From contig JAIXUR010000158.1 in the NCBI GenBank assembly GCA_027483425.1, positions 1 to 11,450 on the forward strand: a DNA stretch of 11,450 nt, in the 5' to 3' direction. Both the position numbers and the translations under genes were made by a program. The notes under the pieces were generated by a model. That model ran no database searches, had not been told where the DNA came from, and was given only the letters and a program-made list of their open reading frames with translations. This document shows positions 5,146 to 11,450 of the stretch, piece after piece. Source of the DNA: Cyanobacteriota bacterium. Its GTDB lineage: Bacteria; Cyanobacteriota; Cyanobacteriia; Phormidesmidales; Phormidesmidaceae. The first letter of the stretch is position 1, and each line of letters begins with the position of its first letter.

Positions 5146-6192
5146 ATGGACTACACCAAGACCATCCGCGCCGCTGCCGCCCAGATCAGCCCCGTGCTGT
5201 TTAGTCGCGAAGGCACCACCGAGAAGGTACTGGAGACCATAGCCCAAGCCGCCCAGGCCGGGGTACATCTAATTGTCTTTCCCGAGACCTTCATCCCCTA
5301 CTACCCGTATTTCTCCTTTGTGCAGCCCCCGGTGCTGATGGGTAAAGCCCACCTGCGGCTGTACGAAGAAGCGGTCACGGTACCGGGGCCGGTGACCGAT
5401 GCAGTCAGCCGAGCGGCGCGATCCTACGCCATGGTGGTGGTGCTGGGGGTGAACGAACGGGACGGGGGCTCGCTCTACAACACCCAACTGGTCTTTGACG
5501 CCGACGGCACCCTGGTGCTGAAGCGACGCAAAATCACCCCCACCTACCACGAGCGCATGGTGTGGGGCCAGGGCGACGGGGCCGGTCTGCGGGTGGTGGA
5601 CACGGCGGCGGGGCGGGTGGGTGCCCTGGCCTGCTGGGAGCACTATAATCCCCTGGCTCGCTATGCCCTGATGACCCAGCACGAGCAGATCCACTGCGGG
5701 CAGTTTCCGGGGTCGATGGTGGGGCAAATTTTTAGCGACCAGATGGAGGTGACCATGCGCCACCACGCCCTGGAGTCGGGCTGCTTTGTGGTCAATGCCA
5801 CCGGCTGGCTGACGGCGGAGCAGAAGCACCAGATTACCGACGATGAGGGTATGCATCGGGTGCTGTCTGGGGGGTGCTATACCGCCATCATCAGCCCGGA
5901 GGGGGTGCCGCTGACGGAGCCAATCCGCGAAGGAGAGGGGCTGGCGATCGCCGACCTAGACTTCTCGCTGATCACCAAGCGCAAGCGGATGATGGACTCG
6001 GTGGGCCACTACGCCCGCCCCGACCTGCTCCAGCTGCGGGTCAATGCCGAACCCTGGTCGGTAGTAGAGCGGTCAGGCCAGCCCTTAGAACCACCTCCCC
6101 AGGAGGTGCCTGGGGTTCGGTCATCCCCAAAGCTGGAAGAAGAGGTTCCATCGAGTCTACCTTCCAGCCGCCTAGGGCCGCCCAGGGCCTAG
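5146..6192 (+). CDS. Nit6803-family nitrilase (Sll0784-like)
   Basis: This carbon-nitrogen hydrolase converts nitriles to carboxylic acid and ammonia; characterised Nit6803 of Synechocystis acts on many aromatic and aliphatic nitriles. The 348-residue product is close to the family length. The catalytic set is complete: E47 in VFPETFIPYYPY, K129 in KRRKITPTYHE, the second glutamate E136 and C163 in LACWEHYNPL. A conserved SVGHYARPDLL segment (285-295) ends the core. The tail (about 303-348) is proline- and serine-rich and looks disordered. The ATG at 5146 is chosen because homology begins at once (IRAAAAQISPVLF). The in-frame extension to 5044 is low-complexity and repeat-derived. No ribosome binding site is evident. 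The physiological nitrile in this cluster is unknown. Confidence 0.93.
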   Translation: MDYTKTIRAAAAQISPVLFSREGTTEKVLETIAQAAQAGVHLIVFPETFIPYYPYFSFVQPPVLMGKAHLRLYEEAVTVPGPVTDAVSRAARSYAMVVVLGVNERDGGSLYNTQLVFDADGTLVLKRRKITPTYHERMVWGQGDGAGLRVVDTAAGRVGALACWEHYNPLARYALMTQHEQIHCGQFPGSMVGQIFSDQMEVTMRHHALESGCFVVNATGWLTAEQKHQITDDEGMHRVLSGGCYTAIISPEGVPLTEPIREGEGLAIADLDFSLITKRKRMMDSVGHYARPDLLQLRVNAEPWSVVERSGQPLEPPPQEVPGVRSSPKLEEEVPSSLPSSRLGPPRA

Positions 6193-6286
6193 GTCGGGCC
6201 AGGTTTTCTGCCACGGCATCGAGCAATCGAGTGGTCACCACCGGGTGGCCTTCTTTGACGCAGGTTCTTATCCAGTACAGCAGGCC

Positions 6287-7372
6287 ATGAACAAACAACG
6301 GCTGATTACAGAACTCCAGTCCCAGGGGCTGCGGCTAGGGGAGGCGACCCCTGGGGCGGCAGGGCGGCGAGGCGGCGCCGGCCCCTCGGATCATCGCGCC
6401 ATCACCATCGACGGCACCACGGTGATGGTGCCGGTCTACACCGATAGCGCCGCCCACTCCCCCTATACCCTGCGGGCGACGGCGACTGGCCTCCTGTCCT
6501 TAGAAGCCTCGGGGGAGGCCATTACCCCCATCGATCTGCCCAATCCGCCCCAGTTCTACGGTCTGTCCACCGCCGACGGCATTCCCTACTGGAAAATTGC
6601 CCTACTCCATGGGCGCGACGTGCTGGCCACCACCGTGCAGCAGACCTGCCGACGCTACCGCGACCCCGCCACCGCCTGCCAGTTTTGCGCCATTGAAAAA
6701 TCCCTCGACGCCGGGCGCACCATTGCCCGCAAGACCCCGGAGCAGCTGGCGGAGGTGGCCGCCGCCGCCGTGCGCCTGGACGGAGTGACCCACATGATTA
6801 TGACCACGGGAACGCCGCATACGAGCGATCGCGGGGCCGCTTACCTGGCCGAATGCGCCGCCGCCATTCGCCAGCGGGTGAATCTGCCCATCCAAGCCCA
6901 GTGCGAACCCCCGGATGATTTTGCCTGGTTTAGCCGCATGCGGGCCGCTGGCATCGACAGCCTGGGCATGCACCTGGAGGCCGTCGATCCGGCGGTGCGG
7001 GCGAGGATCATGCCCGGTAAGGCGGAGGTTCCCCTGACCGTCTACTTTGCCGCCTTCGAAGCGGCGGTGAAGGTATTTGGCTGGGGCCAGGTCAGCACCT
7101 ACCTCCTGGCGGGCCTGGGCGACAGCCTAGAGACCCTGGTGGACGCCAGCGATCGCCTGATTTCCATGGGCGTGTATCCCTTCGTGGTGCCCTTCGTGCC
7201 CATCGGTGAAACGCCCCTGGCCCACCACCCGGCCCCCAGCAGCGACTTTATGGTCACCCTCTACCAGCAGGTGGGCGCCATGCTGAAGCGGTCGGGTATG
7301 GCCTCAGCGGCCATGAAGGCGGGCTGCGCCAAGTGTGGGGCCTGTTCTGCCCTGTCTACCTTTGAGGGATAA
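6287..7372 (+). CDS. MSMEG_0568-family radical SAM protein (Sll0785-like)
   Basis: This is a radical SAM enzyme of unknown reaction found only in Nit1-type clusters as far as I know. The 361-residue product carries an unusual cluster motif C121-x9-C131-x2-C134 (TCRRYRDPATACQFCAIE) in place of the canonical Cx3Cx2C. A TTGTP loop (173-177) probably occupies the place of the GGE strand that binds SAM. QAQCEPPDD (203-211), GMHLEAVDP (227-235) and YLLAGLGDS (272-280) are typical of the biotin-synthase-like barrel. The C-terminus has a second cysteine group, C347-x2-C350-x2-C353, possibly ligating an auxiliary cluster or metal. ATG 6287 is preferred over the upstream GTG at 6245, whose extension lacks family character. 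It lies 94 bases after the nitrilase and two bases before the acetyltransferase gene. Confidence 0.9.
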   Translation: MNKQRLITELQSQGLRLGEATPGAAGRRGGAGPSDHRAITIDGTTVMVPVYTDSAAHSPYTLRATATGLLSLEASGEAITPIDLPNPPQFYGLSTADGIPYWKIALLHGRDVLATTVQQTCRRYRDPATACQFCAIEKSLDAGRTIARKTPEQLAEVAAAAVRLDGVTHMIMTTGTPHTSDRGAAYLAECAAAIRQRVNLPIQAQCEPPDDFAWFSRMRAAGIDSLGMHLEAVDPAVRARIMPGKAEVPLTVYFAAFEAAVKVFGWGQVSTYLLAGLGDSLETLVDASDRLISMGVYPFVVPFVPIGETPLAHHPAPSSDFMVTLYQQVGAMLKRSGMASAAMKAGCAKCGACSALSTFEG

Positions 7373-7374
7373 CC

Positions 7375-7893
7375 ATGGCTCTCCATCGCTACCGCTTTGA
7401 ACTGGCCCAATCTGCCGAGGATCTGGAGGGCTACTTTGCCCTGCGCCAGGCCATTTTTTGCGCAGAGCAGGGGCTATTTGACGACGACGATGGCGATCCC
7501 CTCGATGGTGTGGCCTATCCCATTGTGGCTCTGGACTCCGAGGCACCGCCTGGGGAGCAGGTGGTGGGGGTGGTGCGCATCTATGAAAAAACACCTCGGC
7601 TCTGGTACGGGGGGCGGCTGGGGGTACACCCCGACTATCGCCGGGTGGGACGCATTGGCAAGGGGCTGATTTATAAAGCCGTCACCACCGCCAATACCTG
7701 GGGCTGCGATCGCTTCCTCGCCACGGTGCAAGAGCAAAATGTGCGCTTCTTTCAACGGCTGCATTGGGAGTCCTTGGAGGAGGTGCGGCTGTGCGATCGC
7801 CCCCACCACTTGATGGAAGCCGACCTAGTCCACTATCCCCCCGGTGACGAGGGGCGGCCCGTGGTGGCGGGCTTGCTACGGCAGGTGTCGTGA
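7375..7893 (+). CDS. MSMEG_0567/Sll0786-family GNAT N-acetyltransferase
   Basis: This is a 172-residue GNAT-fold acetyltransferase predicted to transfer an acyl group from acyl-CoA to an amine in the cluster's product or intermediate; the substrate is unknown. The family start FALRQAIFCAEQGLF (21-35) is clear. It is followed by strand 4 and the CoA pyrophosphate loop, LGVHPDYRRVGRIGKGLI (82-99), whose RRVGRIG fits the Q/RxxGxG/A motif. Further on are NVRFFQRLHWESL (122-134) and a cysteine-containing strand VRLCDRPHHLMEADL. The start is only two bases after the radical SAM stop, with ribosome binding site GAGGG (7364-7368) inside the preceding gene, so translation is coupled. In some bacteria this domain is fused to the AIR-synthase-like one; here the two are separate genes. 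Confidence 0.9.
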   Translation: MALHRYRFELAQSAEDLEGYFALRQAIFCAEQGLFDDDDGDPLDGVAYPIVALDSEAPPGEQVVGVVRIYEKTPRLWYGGRLGVHPDYRRVGRIGKGLIYKAVTTANTWGCDRFLATVQEQNVRFFQRLHWESLEEVRLCDRPHHLMEADLVHYPPGDEGRPVVAGLLRQVS

Positions 7894-7933
7894 CGGGTGG
7901 GGGGTAAGGCAAGCATGATTGTAGATCTTATGT

Positions 7934-8959
7934 ATGTCAGACGAACTAACGCTATGGGAGTTGGCCGCTGAACTGCGGCGATCGCTGGGCATTCTCCACA
8001 AGCGCGACATTCAAACAGCGGCAGCTCGGCTGGGGGCCCAGGTGGGCTCAACCCACCTGGAGCCCATTCGGCTGGGGGATGATTGCGCGGCGATTCCCGA
8101 TGGCGAGGGCTATCTGCTGCTGGCGGCGGAGGGGATGTGGCCAACGCTGGTGGACACCGACCCCTGGTTTGCTGGGTGGTGCGCGGTGATGGTCAACGTC
8201 AGCGACATCTATGCCATGGGGGGCCGCCCGATCGCCGTGGTAGATACGGTCTGGAGTCAGTCGCCTGAGGCCGTAGAGCCCCTCTGGCAGGGTATGGTGG
8301 CGGCCTCCCAGGCCTTTAACGTCCCCATTGTGGGGGGGCACACCAGCTGCCATAGTCCCTATGCGGCTTTGTCCGTCGCCATCCTGGGTCGGGCTAACCG
8401 CCTGCTCACCAGTTTTACGGCGCAGCCGGGGGATGTGTTGCTGCATGTGGTCGATCGGCAGGGCAGAATGCACCCCCACTATCCCTTTTGGAATGCGGCC
8501 ACGGAGTGCGATTCCGGAACGGATCCCTGCGCGAATCGCGATCGCCTGCGCCACAATCTAGAGCTATTGCCCCAGCTGGCGGAAGCAGGCCTCTGCGATA
8601 CCGGCAAAGACATCAGCATGGGCGGCATCGTGGGCACTACGCTGATGCTCCTGGAGACCTCGGGCTGTGGGGCGGTGCTGGATTTGGGGGCGATCGTTCC
8701 CCCCCCCGAGGTCGATTGGCTGTCCTGGCTGCTGAGCTTCCCCAGCTACGGCTTTTTGCTGAGCGTGCGGCCTGGGGCGGTGGCCCAGGTGCAACAATGC
8801 TTTCGCCCCCAGGCTCTGGACTGTGAGCCGGTGGGACGGGTGATTGAAGCTCCTTCGCTTTACCTAGAGCTAGGGCATAATTCGCTCTGTTTTTGGGATT
8901 TTGAGACGGAGGCGTTGACTGGGTTTGGTGGGGGCGATCGGGTATCCCCTAGCCCCTAA
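7934..8959 (+). CDS. Sll0787-family AIR synthase-like protein
   Basis: This 341-residue protein belongs to the PurM/AIR synthase-related superfamily, whose members (PurM, PurL, SelD, HypE, ThiL) use ATP to activate an oxygen or sulfur atom for attack. Conserved family elements are the glycine/acid-rich loop GDDCAAIPDGEG (48-59), VNVSDIYAMGGRPIAVVDT (87-105), VGGHTSCHSPY (133-143) and KDISMGGIVGT (225-235). These correspond to the nucleotide- and metal-binding parts of the PurM fold. It is not PurM itself: it lacks the usual PurM sequence and clusters with the nitrilase genes. The ATG at 7934 is the first possible start, since an in-frame stop lies at 7922. No good ribosome binding site precedes it, and the 40-base gap suggests coupling to the gene before. 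It is the last gene of the cluster in this window. Confidence 0.9.
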   Translation: MSDELTLWELAAELRRSLGILHKRDIQTAAARLGAQVGSTHLEPIRLGDDCAAIPDGEGYLLLAAEGMWPTLVDTDPWFAGWCAVMVNVSDIYAMGGRPIAVVDTVWSQSPEAVEPLWQGMVAASQAFNVPIVGGHTSCHSPYAALSVAILGRANRLLTSFTAQPGDVLLHVVDRQGRMHPHYPFWNAATECDSGTDPCANRDRLRHNLELLPQLAEAGLCDTGKDISMGGIVGTTLMLLETSGCGAVLDLGAIVPPPEVDWLSWLLSFPSYGFLLSVRPGAVAQVQQCFRPQALDCEPVGRVIEAPSLYLELGHNSLCFWDFETEALTGFGGGDRVSPSP

Positions 8960-9033
8960 ATGTTGTGACGGTCTCCGACGCTAGCCGTTGCGGTTGAGCA
9001 ACCATCGCCTCTACCATCCCTCGCCTACCCTGA

Positions 9034-9051
9034 ATGGCAGGGCATTGCCAT
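9034..9051. terminator. Weak hairpin between convergent genes
   Basis: ATGGCA (9034-9039) and TGCCAT (9046-9051) form a 6-bp stem, with an overlapping alternative CCCTG/CAGGG (9028-9042). Together with GTTGC/GCAAC at 8987-9002 it is the only structure in the 95-base gap between the AIR-synthase-like stop and the convergent membrane-protein stop. No T-run follows. A terminator role is only possible. Confidence 0.25.
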
Positions 9052-9054
9052 CGC

Positions 9055-11450
9055 TTAGTTGAGGGGACTTGAGAACTGCGATCGCAGCTCAGTTTGGTAA
9101 GGCTCCAGGGCCTGATCTAGCGATGGAAAGAACAGGGGGGAGCCAAACAACGGCTCAAAGAACTGCACGATGGGGATGTTTTCGACCCGAGGCAAGAAGT
9201 CCGAGGGGTTAGGGCCGTCGATATTGCGGCTGAGCACGCCAAACCCCAGGCGTTGGCTGCGGGGTTGCCAACTGGGGGCCTTGCGCTGGAGCCAGTCGGT
9301 AAAGTCGGTGGCGGCTTCCATGCTGCCGACCAGATTGGCGATCACCTCGGCGGGGGGTAGGTTCTGGGCCAGGTCGTCGACGTCTTCGGGTTGGGTGAGC
9401 CAGGCTTGCGCCAGCAGGTCTGGCCGTTGACTGGGGGTCTGCCAGGCAAGGATGGCATATTTAGCGGGGGTTTCGGCCCAGGTGCTGACATCCACGGGCT
9501 GGCCTGCCGCCAGGGCCAGCATCCCCTGTTGCAGCTCGCCACCGCTGGTTTGCCAGTCGCTGGCGGCAGCGGCCAAATCGCCCCGCCACCAGCGTAGGCT
9601 GCCCCTGGCCTGGTGCAAGAATCCGACCAGGGCTGGGTCTTCGGCCTGCTGTAGAAGGTCGCTATAGAGCACTTCCAGACGATCGAGCACCGCTGGGTAC
9701 AGATCGGCAAACGGATCAGCCTGCCACAGGGGGCTGGTGAGTAGGGTGGGATGGCGCAGGATTTCCAGGGCCAGCGCCTCGGTGGCACAGGCTGTATCGC
9801 CAGCCCGCAGGCAAGACACCCCCAGCCCAAAGAAGACGCCCAGTTTGGCAGGCACTAGGGCGATCGCGCGAGAAAAAGACGCCATAGCCTCGTCTGGCTG
9901 GCCCGCCTCGAGATGCAGCCAGCCCAGGTTGCTGTGGCCAAACTCCTGGTAGGGAACCGCCTGGTTGCCCGCCTCAAACCAGGCGATGGCATCGGTGACC
10001 AGGGTCTGGCGCAGGGCAGGATTGTCGTCGGCCTGAAAGGCCAGCTCGCCCAGGTTATAGCCCAGTTGATAGGGGTAGTAGGGCTGCCAGGGGGCCAGGG
10101 CGTGGGCCTGCTCGAGCCGAGTGACAAATTCATCCACCTGGGGTGGGTCATCGGTCAGGGCAGAAAAGCCCGTGCTGGCGGTGCTCCAGGCGCGGTGGGT
10201 AGGGACTAGCCAGAGGGTCATGGCCAGGGTCAGACCCAGCCCCAGGCCTGCGAATAGACGGTGGCGACGGGGGGGCGTCGAGCCCTCGTCATTCCTAGGA
10301 CCTGGGTTAAAGGTGTGGGCGAGCACAGCCAGGTAGAGGGCGAGGGTACCGGCGATCGCGGGAATATCCAGCTGATAGTCGGTCAGGCCAACGAGGCCAA
10401 AGGCAAACAGCCCCGCCAACAGACTCCACGCCAACACCGGCGGCAGGCCAGCCGGTGTCGTCTGGGCACCCTGGCGCATCCACCGGATCACCAGTATCCC
10501 CAGCACCAGCACCAGGGCCAGCGGCACTGCCACTCCCCACAGACCCAGCTCACCCCAGAGCTGAGCCGGCGTGCCGTGGAGCTGAAACTGTAGCTCGGCA
10601 TCACGTCCGGCCCAGTGGGGTCGATACTGCTGGTACACCAGGGGCACGCTGCCCGGCCCCACTCCAGTGAAGGGGTGACTGCGCCCCATGTGCCAGCCCA
10701 CGGCGTTGGTCACCACCCGGTAAGACAGCTCTCCTTCGGCAAACTTGCCCTGGGCCAGGTTCCCCAACGATCGCCACAGGCGCTGGTTAACGGCTAAGCC
10801 CAGCCCCAGTAGCCCCAGGGCCGTACCGCCGATCGCCAGGGACAGGGGCCGGGACAGGCGAGTGTAAAGCAGGGAGACCCCTACGGCCACTAACCCCGTC
10901 ACCATCAGCGCTAGCCAGCCCCCCCGTGAGCTGGTGGTGTAGAGATTGAGCAGACCCAGGAGCAGACCCACCAGCCAGAGCCAGCGCTGCCAGCCCCGGT
11001 CGATCCAGGCCAGGCCCGCTAGCAGGGGGAGCACCAGCACCAGATAGCCCGCCACGTAGTTTTGGTGGCCGATGGGTTGCCAGTTGCGCAGGCTGGTGAG
11101 CCCAAAGTTAAAGGCTTGGTTGACCCCATAGTCCTGGAGGGTTTGCAGGCGGGCCAGCTCGGGCCCATAGATTTGGGTGACCCACAACACCAGACTGAGG
11201 AGGATAAAGGCCAGGGCCACGTAGCCCTGAAACCGCAGCAGGGTGTGGATACGATGGGGATCCCCCTGGGAATTACGCAGCCAGCTGCCCAGGGCGTATA
11301 CCAGGGCGATCGCCCCCACCGCGGCCCAGGTATACCACCGCGCCTGGGCCGCAAACTCGGCCCCCAGGGTAGACACCCCCAGGCCCACCACCGCCAACAG
11401 CGCCACCCAGTCAAACCCGGAGCCCAATCGCCCCAGGGGTCGATGCCACA
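9055..11450 (-). CDS. O-antigen ligase/Wzy-like membrane protein with TPR-like region, 5' end missing
   Basis: This is a large integral membrane protein of the O-antigen ligase/Wzy polymerase family, likely acting in polymerisation or ligation of surface polysaccharide at the plasma membrane. The frame is open to the end of the window and continues beyond it without a stop, so the true start is not visible; residues below are counted from the TTG at 11427. About eleven hydrophobic segments fill the first 410 residues. The Wzy_C-type signature TTSSRGGWLAL is at 164-173, and the family loop GVGPGSVPLVYQQYRP (255-270) with LHGTPAQLWGELGLWG (283-298) precedes the last membrane spans. Residues 420-790 are soluble and helical, with TPR-like repeats clearest at about 480-545 (FGHSNLGWLHLEAGQPDEAMASF). 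It converges on the nitrilase cluster and shows no functional tie to it. Confidence 0.88.
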   Translation of the reverse strand, partial: WHRPLGRLGSGFDWVALLAVVGLGVSTLGAEFAAQARWYTWAAVGAIALVYALGSWLRNSQGDPHRIHTLLRFQGYVALAFILLSLVLWVTQIYGPELARLQTLQDYGVNQAFNFGLTSLRNWQPIGHQNYVAGYLVLVLPLLAGLAWIDRGWQRWLWLVGLLLGLLNLYTTSSRGGWLALMVTGLVAVGVSLLYTRLSRPLSLAIGGTALGLLGLGLAVNQRLWRSLGNLAQGKFAEGELSYRVVTNAVGWHMGRSHPFTGVGPGSVPLVYQQYRPHWAGRDAELQFQLHGTPAQLWGELGLWGVAVPLALVLVLGILVIRWMRQGAQTTPAGLPPVLAWSLLAGLFAFGLVGLTDYQLDIPAIAGTLALYLAVLAHTFNPGPRNDEGSTPPRRHRLFAGLGLGLTLAMTLWLVPTHRAWSTASTGFSALTDDPPQVDEFVTRLEQAHALAPWQPYYPYQLGYNLGELAFQADDNPALRQTLVTDAIAWFEAGNQAVPYQEFGHSNLGWLHLEAGQPDEAMASFSRAIALVPAKLGVFFGLGVSCLRAGDTACATEALALEILRHPTLLTSPLWQADPFADLYPAVLDRLEVLYSDLLQQAEDPALVGFLHQARGSLRWWRGDLAAAASDWQTSGGELQQGMLALAAGQPVDVSTWAETPAKYAILAWQTPSQRPDLLAQAWLTQPEDVDDLAQNLPPAEVIANLVGSMEAATDFTDWLQRKAPSWQPRSQRLGFGVLSRNIDGPNPSDFLPRVENIPIVQFFEPLFGSPLFFPSLDQALEPYQTELRSQFSSPLN

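Noticed and set aside
5269..5856. 195-residue - strand frame inside the nitrilase gene
   Set aside because: It is a GC-rich antisense shadow of a gene with a full catalytic set.
6193..6286. Possible separate promoter before the radical SAM gene (TTGACG at 6255-6260)
   Set aside because: No -10 box lies at suitable spacing, and the context suggests operon transcription.
6041..6298. 85-residue - strand frame over the nitrilase tail and following spacer
   Set aside because: Its translation looks protein-like in parts, but it overlaps the nitrilase coding frame and the radical SAM start, and no family was recognised.
7915..7971. 18-codon mini-frame beginning just before the AIR-synthase-like gene and overlapping its start
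   Set aside because: It has an AAGG upstream and could act as a coupling peptide, but so short a frame is expected by chance and nothing else supports it.

Overview
The window looks like chromosomal DNA of a moderately GC-rich cyanobacterium. Two signs support this. The cyanobacterial HIP1 octamer GCGATCGC occurs at least 16 times in 11.45 kb, against about 0.2 expected by chance. The gene content is also cyanobacterial: a PipY end followed by sepF and proC, then a Sll0783/Nit6803-type nitrilase cluster under NtcA-type promoters. The genus cannot be named from the sequence alone.

Region 1 (1-2769, all + strand) is housekeeping. It holds the C-terminal 128 residues of the PLP-binding protein PipY (YggS family), a 428-base structured spacer, sepF (division-ring factor), a hairpin, proC (last step of proline synthesis) and a small DUF2442 gene that overlaps the proC stop by one base. 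A strong hairpin at 2710-2734 closes the unit against the convergent gene that follows.

Region 2 (2770-8959) is a nitrogen-starvation 'Nit1' cluster. A flavin-dependent oxidoreductase (MSMEG_0569 family) reads leftward. From the shared control region, five genes read rightward: the Sll0783/MSMEG_0572 starvation protein, a Nit6803-type nitrilase, an MSMEG_0568-type radical SAM enzyme, a Sll0786-type GNAT acetyltransferase and a Sll0787-type AIR-synthase-like protein. The control region carries two perfect NtcA motifs (GTA-N8-TAC). Each is followed on its own strand by a TAN3T -10 box 22 or 23 bases away, the textbook class II NtcA architecture. The whole cluster is therefore predicted to switch on under nitrogen limitation from a divergent pair of promoters. 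The metabolic product of these clusters is not settled. Published links are to nitrogen starvation and PHB metabolism in Synechocystis and to cyanide use in other bacteria. The enzyme set reads more like synthesis of a small nitrogen compound than simple nitrile breakdown.

Region 3 (8960-11450, - strand) is a large membrane protein of the O-antigen ligase/Wzy polymerase type with a TPR-like C-terminal half. Its 5' end lies beyond the window. It converges on the nitrilase cluster and probably belongs to exopolysaccharide export rather than to the cluster.

No tRNA, rRNA, CRISPR array or transposase was seen. The most interesting non-coding material is the twin NtcA promoter, a 13-bp tandem repeat in the leader of the Sll0783-like gene, two palindromes between that gene and the nitrilase, and a series of nested hairpins upstream of sepF.
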